Of a stretch of 64,000 nt of DNA, positions 45,286-56,524 are shown one piece after another; position 1 is the first letter of the stretch; every line of letters starts with the position of its first letter. The translations under genes were made by a program, and so were the position numbers. The notes beneath the pieces are model-generated. The model was not told the DNA's origin, ran no database searches, and was given only the letters and a program-made list of their open reading frames with translations. The DNA lies in NCBI RefSeq assembly GCF_021462225.1, contig NC_061812.1, forward strand, positions 44,435,363 to 44,499,362, written 5' to 3'. The stretch comes from Girardinichthys multiradiatus. Its lineage: Eukaryota > Chordata > Actinopteri > Cyprinodontiformes > Goodeidae.

Positions 45286-47171
45286 TGTAAAGGATTATGA
45301 TTATTGAGTATAAATATTTATCAAACATTTGAATTAAAAATCATAATTCAGATGAAATAAATTCTAATCAAAAAACATTTCTTACACATAAAGCTCAGAC
45401 ATACTCTCTGGTGGTGTGATTATTCGGCTCATAGCTCTTAGTAATTACAATTAGTTAATTATCATTAAGAATTGATTATTATTAAACAAAACCATGCCAA
45501 ATGTCACTGTGTTATCAATCGTTTTACCAAATGGTGGGGAGCACCAACCCTATCTTGACAGATAATCACTCTTACACAAAATAAACACAAACATTGTCTC
45601 TTTATCTATGTTAAAAATATATTAAACCAATTGTTTCTCTTACAACCAACTATTCTGGTCAACAACTTCCACCAATTAAGCATGCACTATTCTACAAAAG
45701 GGGTACATTCAGTCAGTTAGTCATTTTCTACTACTTATTCCATAGTGGGTCGCGGAGAAGCTGATGCCTATCTCCAGCAGTCTATGGGCGGGAGACGGGC
45801 TACACCCTGGACAGGTCGCCAGTCCATCGCAGGGCAACACACAAACAACCATGCACACAGTCATTCATACACCTAAGGGCAATTTGGAGAGACCAATTAA
45901 CCTAGCAGGCATGTCTTTGGACTGTGGGAGGAAGGTAGAGCACCTGGTGAGAACCCACGCATGCATGGGGAGAACATGCAAACTCCATGCAGAAAGACCC
46001 CCAGCCGGGAATTGAACCCAGGACCCTCTTGCTGCAAGGCAACAGTCCTACCAACTGCGTCACCTTGCAGCCTCAAAATGGGAACATTACTAACTAAAAA
46101 TAATAAATAAAAAAAAACATATGCACACTGAGTGTCTATGAAGATCAAACCCACAGTTTATGGACAAATGAGAATTACACAACAATTTGGATTAACTTGG
46201 AAAGTGGAACAGAACCACAACGGTGAAGCCTTTCTCTGTTGGTGCATCTCAACTGTGGCTACCAGCTGGTAGAATGGTAGGGTCACGCCCCAGACGCAGA
46301 GCATCTAGCAGCCGGCCCCTTAGCCACTAACAGCTGAGAGCCCCAAATCTCGAACAAGGGGTCATAAAACTCTGAGGCGGGGGCTTGGTGGAAAAACTCC
46401 GAGGGTAATAAAATGATGGAAAAATGGAGTGGGCAGGCCACAAGGCCCAGACTGCAATCTGCTTTGAATGAAACATTTCTAAAAGTTCAACTTTAACTCC
46501 TGGTTGATTAGCAGGACGAAGTAGTATTCAACAGTATTCAGACAGTAAATCAAAACAGTTCAGCATAAACACTTTGATCCATATTGCATGCAACAAGTTA
46601 ATACCTTGGATTAACTAATGGTGATTCTAATTCACCTTTACTATGCCTCACCCTGCCCAGACCTCTAAATACACCTATCCAATTTAATACAATAAGAATG
46701 AAATTACTTTGACGTTGATTTCTTCTTTTCACCGGCTTGAAGATGGGTCATAGGATTGAAGAAAATATCAGGGGGAAGAACTGAGAAGTCTTGTGTCCGT
46801 GATCAACTCAGGTTGAACATATGAGGAACCATTAAAGTTGACTGGAAAAACAATGAGAAAACCAAACCTCTTCATCTGCGCCTGACGGTCTTCAATCGGT
46901 ATACGGATCTTCTGATCTTCCTGTATCAGACAGATTTCCAGCTTTCAATCTCTTCCGGGAATGGCCAGTTTGGAGGAAATTGTAAACCCGCCTGCAAGCT
47001 TCTATTTCTCCAGAGATGTGGCTCCGAACATAGTCTCGTGACACTATGGCTAGACATGGCACCTCAGTGTTGGCTTCAGTGGGTTTTTACAAACTCTGGT
47101 GACATCAGAGCTTCAACGCCTGTTGAGCTGCGTAATAAGTCATTTACCTGACCATGGCGGATGGCCCAACA
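45286..47171 (-). mobile_element. solo LTR (~1.5 kb), copy 2, inverted relative to copy 1
   Basis: On the plus strand it runs TGTAAAGGATTATG ... GGCCCAACA. The minus strand starts TGTTGGGCCATCC, like copy 1 at 16179. Flanks are AGAG (45282-45285) and GGAG (47172-47175), a 4-bp duplication with one change. The match to copy 1 covers the full length. Subtracting the SINE at 45710-46072 leaves about 1,520 bp. No internal coding region is attached. Confidence 0.82.
45710..46072 (-). mobile_element. tRNA-derived SINE, nearly full-length
   Basis: Same type as 3158 and 29944. The head on the minus strand carries the A box GACGCAGTTGGTAGG and the B box GGTTCAATTCC (46072-46005). The flanks ACAAAAGGGGTACATT (45694-45709) and TCAAAATGGGAACATT (46073-46088) agree in 13 of 16 positions, and the LTR sequence continues on both sides. 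Confidence 0.82.
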
Positions 47172-47559
47172 GGAGGAATAGAGGTCTTTAGTATGACCCT
47201 TTAGAACACAATCCCCATAGTCAAGTACGGAGGTGGGGATATGTTTATCGGCTGTTTTTTCCTCTCAAAGCACAGGATCATTTCACCACATAAAGGGGCC
47301 AATAGAAGGGATTATACATGGTGTTGTGGACAAGAACCTTCTTTTCTCTGCTAGAATATTGAATCTGGGTCTCCCTGTATGGCAATAATCCAGAATATAG
47401 CACCAATGCAACACAGACAGTTTGTCCATCTAGAGCCCACTGATGGCCATTGTTATACTAAAAACTACAACGATTGGGATACCTCTCTCTGTCAGATTGA
47501 CCATAACCATTGGAAAAGAGAGGGGGTCATACAGGTAGCAGAAATGGAGGGTGTATTTG

Positions 47560-47785
47560 CACCTCAACCATAACTGAGTCGGTTTAGGCTAAACCTGACT
47601 CCCCCTTACTCCAACCAACAGGGAGGGAAGAAGACTGAGGTAAAAAATAACGAAGATAGCTCAGGATAACCTAAGCCACTCTAACTATACCAGTACCAGT
47701 ACATATCCAGTATACCAGTACATATCCAGAGGATCTTCCTAGAAGCTACACCTGGCCTGACTCTGTGTCTACCTGTGACTTACTT

Positions 47786-47816
<31 letters not shown>

Positions 47817-48325
47817 AGGTGAAACGACTAAAGGGGCTACATCCATTAACATTTACTTTTCCTTCCCATAGAAAGGACTCCTAGATCAGTGCTTCTTAGT
47901 TCTCTTTGTGTCTCTGCTCTGTTCTCTCAAACCCCCAGTCGGTCGTGGAAGATGGTCGCTCACACTAAGCCTGGTTCTGCTGGAAGTTTCTTCCTATTAA
48001 AAGGGAGTTTTTCCTCTCCACAGTCGCCGCATGCATGTTCAGTATGAGGGATTGCTGCAAAGTCAACGCCAGTGACTGTCCACTGTCTCTACCTGCACAT
48101 CCGGGAGGAGGGAATGCTGCAAGTCTCTGACTTGATGCAATCTGCTGGGTTTCCTTAGATAGAAAATCTTTTTATCCAATTTGAATAAATAACTGAGTCT
48201 GACTGCACTGTTCAATGATTAGGATTAATTGGAATGTATGTACCTGACTTTTGTGAAGTGCCTTGAGACGACATGTGTTGTGAATTGGCACTATATAAAT
48301 AAACTGAATTGAATTGAACTAATGT
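47560..48325 (+). repeat. LINE-derived repeat ending in a TTGAATTGAA tail
   Basis: Contains GAAGTTTCTTCCTATTAAAA, GGGAGTTTTTCCTCTCCACA, GATGCAATCTGCTGGGTTTCC and GTGCCTTGAGACGACATGTG, ending GAATTGGCACTATATAAATAAACTGAATTGAATTGAA-type tail at 48270-48322. The same tail, antisense, flanks Tc1 family F at 41105-42835. No open frame. It is probably a 3' untranslated region or a SINE using a LINE tail. A (CTTT)n tract interrupts it at 47781-47816. Confidence 0.65.
47781..47816. repeat. (CTTA)n/(CTTT)n microsatellite
   Basis: CTTACTTACTTAC followed by about six TTTC units. Confidence 0.9.
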
Positions 48326-49969
48326 AGAGGTCCACTAACTTGTGACTCGTCTTTTGTGAATGTCAGTATTGGTAAAAAAGATTGAGGCAAATAATAGCAC
48401 TTTAGTTAGAAATATCTCACACTGCTATTTTTCCAACATGTTGATGTGTTATTGTTAGAAACTAATTAGTTTTTTTTAGCTGAGATGCTTAAGAAAATGT
48501 TTTCTATTTTTATTTTTACAACATTCTCTACCTCATTATGTTTTTTACCTCAATCACTGCTATTGGTGATCAAACACAGCGTAAGCAGTTATCAGTACGC
48601 ATTTACATGGGTTATATGGTAAGACCTTGGTTTGAGATACCCAATGTACTGTAGTTTAAGTATTGTTCAGTCCCCTAAAACTTCAACATAGAAGATTAGT
48701 TATGTGTAAGCAGTGTAGAGCATTAACTGACAATATAAGCAGCCATTGACCTCAACCTAGTGTTTGACTTTAAGTCGTCTGCAGTTTAAGTATCGTAAGC
48801 AAAAACAATTTGCCAATGTTTAAAAAAAAAAAAATCAGCTTGTTGGATAAATACTTAAGGTTAGCTAATTTAGGGTAATTTTGTGTTAGAAGTGGGTGTT
48901 TTTCCACAGAAGCTTAATTCCGTTTAAATCTAGGAAAATTAGAGGCCAAGTCGGCTTCTTAGTACTTCTGTTTCTCAACACATTTCATTAATTTGTCTGG
49001 GAACTAAGATGTTTGCCTTGTTAAAAGTAGTTATAGCTATTTAAGAATTTATTCACAATGTATAACTAGATGTTACACAAGTGATGCCAGATAGATTGAA
49101 GTAAACAGTATGCAACTGCTATTGGCAAGTTTATTCTGCTGGCTTCAATTCACAGGTAAGCTTCATGTAATGGCATGCACATCTCCATTGTAGGAGCTTT
49201 TTAGATTTGAGCACTTAATGGGTCTTTCTGCTTCAGTGTTTCTCTGCAATCTGGCTGCTATGACCACATTTTACTCATGCTGGCTTTTAATGTATCAGGG
49301 TGCCTTGGGCATCCATTACCCTGTCCCCAGTTCAGTGGTTCTCCTTCCTTGAACTACTTTTGGTTTTTCCACAGCCTCGGAAACCCAGTAACACCCCACA
49401 AGCCTTGTCAGTTTGGAGATGCTTTGACCCACTTGTCTGTCCATCATGCATTAGGTCTTGTCAAACTGACATCCTCACGTCATATTTGTTGTTCTTTCCA
49501 CACAACAGTCTCAAAAATAATTGTTGACTTGCTGCTATATATATATATATATAAATACCATCCCTTGACATATGCCATTGTAAAGCAGTAAACAATGTTT
49601 TTATATTGAGCCGAACGTGGTTGTTATATTGTGAGGGTGTAGAGCAATGTCAATACTTTTAAATAAGCTGTAGCATTACTTGAATGAAATACTGAGCACT
49701 AGAAATGGTCTATGATTTGTGTTTTTGAGAATGTATCAGTTTTACTAACTAGTTGTAGGGTGGAATCCAGTATGTTTGGTTTAAACGGCTCTTGCTGAGT
49801 TTAGTTTGGTTGGGTAATTGGTTCAGTTGCAGTTCTGGTCTCATGGCAGTTGAGTCAGTTGATAATTTATGAATAAAACATAAACTACTTGCACATTTAT
49901 GGCCACGTTTCAGCAGTTTTGAACACTGATTGTGTTCCTTCCTTTCCTCCTGTGTTGTAAAAGCAACTT
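48326..49969. other. no recognised gene; (TA)n at 49538-49554
   Basis: A 104-residue plus frame at 49277-49591 has no motif and runs into the (TA)n tract. I cannot assign anything. Confidence 0.5.
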
Positions 49970-51410
49970 ATATTAAAAAAAAATTGGATATTATAAAAAA
50001 GCTCAATACTGCAAACTTATAATGTCACAACCTAATCAGCTAATTAACTCAAAGCACCTGCAGAGGTTTCCTGAGCCTCTAAATTGTCTCTCAGTCTGGG
50101 TCAATATGGCTAAACAATCATAGGGAAGACTGCTGACTTGACAGAAGTTGTGCCCCAGCCATGGGATGAAACATGTACTGAACTCTACACAAAAAAGCCT
50201 AGTAAAAACTCAGAAACCCTGAATGCACAGCATTAATCTACTTTTACCTCAGGAAGGAGGAACCAATGCTGGAATCTAATTCAGCAAATCATTCTTTAAA
50301 ATATTGTGTTACATCGTAAAGATGAAACTGTATCCTTCTTTCTTAATGATGGAGTCTTAATGTGTATGTGGTGTCCAGTTTTACTTCCTGATACTGATTG
50401 GAATGTAGTTCAATAGGTTGTGGTACCTTCTATTTATCCCCAACAAATCTTATCTTTAGCTCATGAAAGCAAATGGTCGGGACATTTGGGAGTAACCAAA
50501 ACTTATCAGTCAGTCGGTCAGTCATACCCAGTCAGCACAACCTAGTGGCAGCTTTGCTTTAATAGTGACAGGTGATGTAAAATCTGATCCTGGTGGAGAT
50601 GGCCTGATTCTTCGTCCCATCTTCTACCAGAGTCCTCGTTTGCCAAACTCTGAAATGTTGAAAGAGTTTTCTAGCCATCTTTCACATTTACCTGGAAGCC
50701 AACAGGAGGATGTGTTGTTACTGAGCTCAAGAGCTCAACTGAAAAGTTAGACAGAATACATGTTGCAGCATGGATTTCCAAGCACAGCACTAGTTCTTGG
50801 AGTTCTCCCTGTTTGCTAGAAATGAAACTTGATGGCTCTCCTCGTTTTATTACAGATTTCCGTAAAGTGAATTCTGTAACAGTGACTGATTCATATCCAC
50901 TTCCTCGCATTGAAGATTGTGTGGATACCATTGGCAATGCCGAGTATGTAAGCAAGTTGGATCTACTTAAAGGATATTGGCAAGCACCACTTACAAAGCG
51001 AGCTTCAGAGATCCTTGCTTTTGTTACACCAGAGAAATTTCTGGCCTGACCTGAACCCCATAGAGAATCTGTGGAGTATTGTTAAGAGAAAGATGAGAGG
51101 CACCAGACCCAACAGTGCAGATGACCAGAAGGCCACTATCAAATAAACCTGGACTTCAATTACACCTCAGCTTAATCACAGGCTGATTGCCTCCATTCCA
51201 CGCTGCATTGATGCAGTAATTCATGCTAAAGGAGGTCTAACAGAGTATTGAGTTCAGAGAAATTTACATACTTTTCAGAAGCCAGACATTTCTGTGTAAA
51301 ATGTAAAATAAAGCACTATCGAGTTAGTTCATATGGTGAAGTGTCAACTATTATTTTAAGCCCTGATGTTTGAGATTCTTATTTTTCAAATAAAAAAATC
51401 ATCTGGAGTT
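49970..51410 (+). mobile_element. Tc1 (family A-like) relic split by a Gypsy fragment
   Basis: The 5' side, 50030-50150, reads AGCACCTGCAGAGGTTTCCT and GGGAAGACTGCTGACTTGAC, matching the 5' untranslated region and first codons of family A (compare 17690-17780). The 3' side, 51045-51250, translates PDLNPIENLWSIVKRKMRG, TPQLNHRLIASIPRCIDAV and ends GGLTEY, the transposase C-terminus with the catalytic E, but with one stop. Everything between is Gypsy-derived. Terminal repeats are not clear. Confidence 0.7.
50330..51048 (+). pseudogene. Ty3/Gypsy Pol remnant, integrase piece upstream of RT piece
   Basis: Plus strand, in order. 50338-50510: FLNDGVLMCMW and PQQILSLAHESKWSGHLGVT, the zinc-binding H-H part at the start of a Gypsy integrase. 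50575-50745: a linker with DGLILRPIFYQSPRLPNSEM and LSHLPGSQQEDVLLL. 50785-51048: SSWSSPCLLEMKLDGSPRF, DFRKVNSVTVTDSYPLPRIE and YVSKLDLLKGYWQAPLT, motifs 1-3 of reverse transcriptase. The usual Ty3/Gypsy order is RT before integrase. Here the integrase start precedes the RT, as in Gmr1-type elements of fish. The integrase core and the RT YxDD part are absent. Stops occur near 50420 and 50747. Confidence 0.75.
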
Positions 51411-51429
51411 GTCCTGTTGTTTTGACAGT

Positions 51430-52065
51430 CAGCTCATAAACAGAAGCTGAGTACAGGGAGCTGGTGGACTGCTTTGTGAGATGTTCATCTTGTCACGAAG
51501 ATCAATAAAACAAATGAGATGATTGTAGATTTCAAGAGGAAACAGGGAAAGGTTAAACATTATTTCCATCATGGGAGACAAAGTGAAGGTGGAGAAGGAG
51601 TATAAATGCCTCAGTGTTTACCTGGACAACAGACTGGAGTGGAGATGCAACTGTGAAGCCATCTACAAGAAGGAACAGAGCAGACTCTACTTCTTGAGGA
51701 AGCTTAGGACTTTCAGTGTTTGCTGCAAGATGCTGCATATCTTCTATATGTCTGTTGTGGAGAGTGTGATCTCCACAACAGCATCAGAGCCAGAGACTAA
51801 ACAAGCTAGCAAAGAAGGTTGGCTCTGTTCTGGGGACAACTCTAGAACCTGAGATGAATGTGCAAAAAAGGATTCTTCATAAAATGAAGATCATTTCGGA
51901 GAACCCTGAGCATCATTTTTCTGTCGTACAACTACAGAGTGTCATTAGTCAGAGGCTTCTTCAGGTCTACTGTAAGACAGATCGTTACAGGAGATCCTTC
52001 CTGTCCACAGCCATCAGCATCTACAAAAGCTCTGCATAATATAACTTACAAAAATAATTTAATTT
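51430..52065 (+). pseudogene. Rex1/CR1-like LINE RT C-terminal fragment
   Basis: The plus frame 51571-51790 reads EYKCLSVYLDNRLEWRCNCE, AIYKKEQSRLYFLRKLRTFS and LHIFYMSVVESV, the thumb region after the catalytic palm in CR1/Rex1-type LINEs. 51854-52039 continues the C-terminus with VYCKTDRYRRSFLSTAISIY before the stop. 51430-51570 holds the preceding part. It is 5'-truncated, which is normal for LINE insertions, and shifted in frame near 51800. Confidence 0.7.
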
Positions 52066-52099
52066 CTTTCAGAAATAATAAATTGTTTTTGAATTGAAT

Positions 52100-52235
52100 T
52101 GAGTTTAACTGGTGCCCTGTGATGGACTGGCGACCTGTACAGGGTGTACCCCGCCTCCCACCCATAGACTGCTGGAGATAGGCACCAGCTTCCATGGAAG
52201 AAGCAGTAGAAAATGACTAACTGAATTGAGTAAGA
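52100..52235 (+). mobile_element. tRNA-derived SINE fragment (3' half), plus strand
   Basis: CCCTGTGATGGACTGGCGAC, CAGGGTGTACCCCGCCTCCC and AGACTGCTGGAGATAGGCAC are the sense-strand body words of the SINE at 3158. Head missing, tail degraded. It directly follows a TTGAATTGAATTGAG tail belonging to the preceding retroelement. Confidence 0.75.
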
Positions 52236-54277
52236 ACTTCTCATAAGGCTGGCTGATGCCACTGTGTTGCATAGCCATTGTAAATGCATCCACAACTTTG
52301 AAACTGTTGGTGATCATATTGGATATTAGGAAAAAAAGTAGAAATGGCAACAGAGTGACAGAAAAGATTCAAACGATTCATTAACACAGTGAAAATATTG
52401 CAACTGGCTAACCCATAGTCAGAAATAAGAGAAGTTGGCATCATTTTTGTGGCTTCTGGTTGGAGCTCAATAAACGACAATTTCAGTTCATTGTTCCGTT
52501 TTATATTCTGCACTGCATTTGATCTGCCTTATTGTCTCATCTCGAGTGATGAATGTATCCTTACACTTCTTTACTTGTAGCTTTTTATCTTTCAAACAAA
52601 TAGTACAAGAGGGAGTTTTGTTAGATGATATGCCTAAACAGAGTCAGGATTTCTTTCAGAGGAACAGCAACCTTGCAATGTTTTAAGAGTGGCCCTAAGC
52701 AAATATCTAGTCTTGATTATATTTTTTCCAGTCCCACTTTCAGACTCATTTTCCTTTCTAGCAGCTAAAGCAGGAAAGTATAAGAATGATAAATGCTCTA
52801 ATGATAATTCAGTACTATCAGAGTATAGTATATGTGAGCAAAGTGAACAGGAAGAATTAAAACAGATGTATAGAAGCTGTCAGATACCAGATTGCTAATG
52901 TTTTACAACAACAATTTAAATGGTAATTAGATTGTAAAAACACTTAACGGGATTCAAAAGACTTTATCTAATCAAAACTGATAAATAAACAAAGTTTTAT
53001 GTTGGGCTGATAATTTAGCTCACAATTTCCAGTCAAATATGACCATGAATTAACTCAATTTTAATCTGTGAGTTGAAGTTGGGAAGAATGAACTAGACTT
53101 GACCTTTACTTACTGCAAATTCAGAGACTTAAAACAGTTTTTCTTAGATTTCTGACCCGAAAAGTTTTTTTTTATAACATAAATTGTTATTAAAATTTTA
53201 AAATGTTATTAATATTAACAAATATTTGTCAGTACACTTACACCATACTGCTTAAGATTATTCAGTTGTAAATCATTAGAGTCTCGACATATAATGTCCC
53301 AAGCGTGGACCCAGGACAAAATGTGATTTCTTTAAGACTTCTTTTTTTCAAAAATCGCACAAATAAATTTATGTTTTTTTATAGTAAAACAGTGCCAGGC
53401 AAGCTTGATTCTGTTATGTCTGAGTGCTGTAAATTACAGTAGTTCTGTCTTAGAAGAAATGAGCCAATCAGAAGTTATTGTGTGGTGCCTCCAGGCAGAG
53501 TTTCTTTTACCCTGACTATACTGCTTGTTAATTTTGTTCCTGTTGTTGTTTTTTTGCAATGATTCTAAGATCCATTTTTTTGCTACTGATTATTATAGAG
53601 TACAACATGTACTGCATATTAATACAAGTATACTACCTCTAGTGGCATCTGTGCTGGTCACTTTTATGAGAAACAGAAGAAGGCTGCATTTCATCTCATG
53701 GAAATGAGCATAAACAGCCTGACACTGAATGGAACGTCATTTTATTTTTCTAGGATTAAAGTTTTGGCATGCCATTTGATGTGTCAAAATAAGGTGAGAT
53801 CTTTCCATGTAATCCAACAATTATTAAATCCATAAAAAGTACAATAAAAATCCTTATGTGTAATACTGTGTAATTATTAAAATACACAGTTGAAGCAGTA
53901 GAGAGTGAAACAAGCATATTCTCATGTTCTGGGTCTGAAAGACCGGAGAGGCCTGTGTGGAGCCACATATTAACTGTCTTATCCTTTGCAGAAGTATAAG
54001 CAACAAGTATCCAAAGAAATGATGTATGATGATTTCCCATTCTTTAAGTATTAAATTAAATTAGTGATCTTTGATTTTCAAGTTAAAAAAGATGTATGAT
54101 TGAAATATGATAAAGAACTGATAATTAAGGTAAAAAACATTCAAGATTGAAAAATTCTCAATCAGCAAGATATAATGTTGATCAGTTGTGATGTATGAAT
54201 AAAAAGAATGAAGTGATGGTTTGGTAACTGTGTTTTAAAGCAAATGCAGAAAGCTGAGAATGGAATGTGTAATACTG
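52236..54277. other. no recognised feature
   Basis: AT-rich. The longest frames carry no conserved motif. Confidence 0.5.
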
Positions 54278-54914
54278 TGTAAAGTTTAAAACTGAGCAGA
54301 TTAGGGAGAGAACTGTAGGATGACTAGGAGTGACGAGAGCCAGCTGCATGCTGACAGCGAATCTTTTGAAGACCAACGGAAGGAATGGAGGATGAGACTA
54401 CAGCCAGCTGCGTGGCTATTAATGGCATCTCCAAGGCTGAAAAACAGAACCAGAAAGTCACAATGACCATGACTAAAGTATTGAGCAATAACTGAGAAGC
54501 TGAGCAGAGTAGGTTGCGCAATAACTGAGAATCCTAACAAAGGGCTGGTGAGAGCATCTGCACTATAAAGGCAATACTGAAGGAGGGAACTGCGGTTGTT
54601 TCCTCGCAGAAGACCAGCGAACAAGATCAGACGGAGAAAAGAAGCTCAGATGGAAAAGGAACAGAGACACAGCCCAGCTGATTGACTGCATTAAAAAGAG
54701 GATCAACCCATGTGCCATAGAAGGACTGTGCCTCAAGATTAAGAATCTGATTTCATCTAAAGCCTTTTTATCCAGACAACAAAAGTGAACTTGATCGGTT
54801 AACAGCTGATTGCTCAAAGTTTCAGGCTTCTGGAAGTCCTGAAACAACCTCATTTATGTCTCCGGGTTTCCTTCAACTCTTCAGCCTCTGGAAGCTACTG
54901 TCTTCGGAGACATA

Positions 54915-55114
54915 CAGGTCCTTCTCAAAATATTAGCATATTGTGATAAAGTTCATTATTTTCCATAATGTAATGATGAAAATTTAACATTCATATATTT
55001 TAGATTCATTGCACATTAACTGAAATATTTCAGGTCCTTTATTGTCTTAATATGGATGATTTTGGCATACAGCTCATGAAAACCCAAAATTCCTATCTCA
55101 CAAAATTAGCATAT
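54915..55114 (+). repeat. A3 left terminal inverted repeat (IR/DR)
   Basis: Outer site TATTAGCATATTGTG at 54938-54952, inner site AATTAGCATAT at 55104-55114. Such paired sites are where the transposase binds in IR/DR-type Tc1 elements. Confidence 0.85.
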
Positions 55115-55191
55115 TTCATCCGACCAATAAAAGAAAAGTGTTTTTAATACAAAAAACGTCAACCTTCAAATAATCATGTACAGTTATGCAC

Positions 55192-56196
55192 TCAATACTT
55201 GGTCGGGAATCCTTTTGCAGAACTGACTGCTTCAATGCGGCGTGGCATGGAGGCAATCAGCCTGTGGCACTGCTGAGGTCTTATGGAGGCCCAGGATGCT
55301 TCAATAGCGGCCTTTAGCTCATCCAGAGTGTTGGGTCTTGAGTCTCTCAACGTTCTCTTCACAATATCCCACAGATTCTCTATGGGGTTCAGGTCAGGAG
55401 AGTTGGCAGGCCAATTGAGCACAGTGATACCATGGTCAGTAACCCATTTACCAGTGGTTTTGGCACTGTGAGCAGGTGCCAGGTCGTGCTGAAAAATGAA
55501 ATCTTCATCTCCATAAAGCTTTTCAGCAGATGGAAGCATGAAGTGCTCCAAAATCTCCTGATAGCTAGCTGCATTGACCCTGCCCTTGATAAAACACAGT
55601 GGACCAACACCAGCAGCTGACACGGCACCCCAGATCATCACTGACTGTGGGTACTTGACACTGGACTTCTGGCATTTTGGCATTTCCTTCTCCCCAGTCT
55701 TCCTCCAGACTCTGGCACCTTGATTTCCGAATGACATGCAGAATTTGCTTTCATCCGAAAAAAGTACTTTGGACCACTGAGCAACAGTCCAGTGCTGCTT
55801 CTCTGTAGCCCAGGTCAGGCGCTTCTGCCGCTGTTTCTGGTTCAAAAGTGGCTTGACCTGGGGAATGCGGCACCTGTAGCCCATTTCCTGCACACGCCTG
55901 TGCACGGTGGCTCTGGATGTTTCTACTCCAGACTCAGTCCACTGCTTCCGCAGGTCCCCCAAGGTCTGGAATTGGCCCTTCTCCACAATCTTCCTCAGGG
56001 TCCGGTCACCTCTTCTCGTTGTGCAGCATTTTCTGCCACACTTTTTCCTTCCCACAGACTTCCCACTGAGGTGCCTTGATACAGCACTCTGGGAACAGCC
56101 TATTCGTTCAGAAATTTCTTTCTGTGTCTTACCCTCTTGCTTGAGGGTGTCAATAGTGGCCTTCTGGACAGCAGTCAGGTCGGCAGTCTTACCCAT
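55192..56196 (-). CDS. Tc1 family A transposase, intact (334 aa)
   Basis: TA-targeted cut-and-paste transposase, nuclear. N-terminal HTH about residues 8-45 (IGCSQSAVSRHLSGKSVGRK), basic AT-hook-like GRKKCGRK, second HTH about 65-108 (TSRATVHRRVQEMGYR). Catalytic triad D148 (FSDES), D238 (FQHDLAP), E273 (NPIEN), with 34 residues between the last two. The C-terminus is FPTKY. It starts at the ATG at 56196, near the right terminal repeat, the same start as A1 and A2. Length equals that expected for Tc1 enzymes (about 340). It lacks the 9-bp deletion of A1 and the 11-bp slip of A2. Nothing inactivating is visible, though a few substitutions (C for R in GRKCC, V for F in GKWVT, S for I in EAVSS) could matter. 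Confidence 0.93.
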   Translation of the reverse strand: MGKTADLTAVQKATIDTLKQEGKTQKEISERIGCSQSAVSRHLSGKSVGRKKCGRKCCTTRRGDRTLRKIVEKGQFQTLGDLRKQWTESGVETSRATVHRRVQEMGYRCRIPQVKPLLNQKQRQKRLTWATEKQHWTVAQWSKVLFSDESKFCMSFGNQGARVWRKTGEKEMPKCQKSSVKYPQSVMIWGAVSAAGVGPLCFIKGRVNAASYQEILEHFMLPSAEKLYGDEDFIFQHDLAPAHSAKTTGKWVTDHGITVLNWPANSPDLNPIENLWDIVKRTLRDSRPNTLDELKAAIEASWASIRPQQCHRLIASMPRRIEAVSSAKGFPTKY

Positions 56197-56324
56197 GATT
56201 GGGGTTTTGAGTGATGAACCAGGCTGGGAGTTTTAAAGGCCTCAGGAATCTTTTGCAGGTGTTTAGAGTTAACTCGTTGATTCAGATGATTAGGTTCATA
56301 GCTCGTTTAGAGACCCTTTTAATG

Positions 56325-56524
56325 ATATGCTAATTTTGTGAGAAAGGAATTTTGGGTTTTCATGAGCTGTATGCCAAAATCATCCGTATTAAGACAATAA
56401 AAGATCTGAAATATTTCAGTTAGTGTGCAATGAATCTAAAATATATGAATGTTAAATTTTCATCATTACATTATGGAAAATAATGAACTTTATCACAATA
56501 TGCTAATATTTTGAGAAGGACCTG
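56325..56524 (-). repeat. A3 right terminal inverted repeat (IR/DR)
   Basis: Mirror of 54915-55114: inner ATATGCTAATTTTGTG at 56325-56340 and outer CACAATATGCTAATA near 56494-56508. Confidence 0.85.

Larger units (their letters stand above)
45195..47420 (+). pseudogene. Tc1 relic split by the 1.5-kb LTR
   Basis: 45215-45285 reads GTGGTCAGATGAGATG and AAAGTTCTTTGGCTT, the sense strand around the first catalytic D (W-S-D-E). After the LTR, 47172-47400 continues with AGGAATAGAGG, CCCCATAGTCAAGTACGGAG (translating PIVKYGGGD) and TGTTGTGGACAAGAACC. Restoring the join gives the expected order. Several stops are present. Confidence 0.65.
54915..56524 (-). mobile_element. Tc1 family A copy A3, complete and best preserved
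   Basis: The 1,610-bp element has TA on both sides (54913-54914 and 56525-56526). ~200-bp inverted repeats (54915-55114 and 56325-56524) start CAGGTCCTTCTCAAAATATT on both ends and hold outer and inner AGCATAT motifs. The two repeats differ at only a few positions by eye. With an open transposase frame, this is the only copy in the window with all expected parts. Confidence 0.94.
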
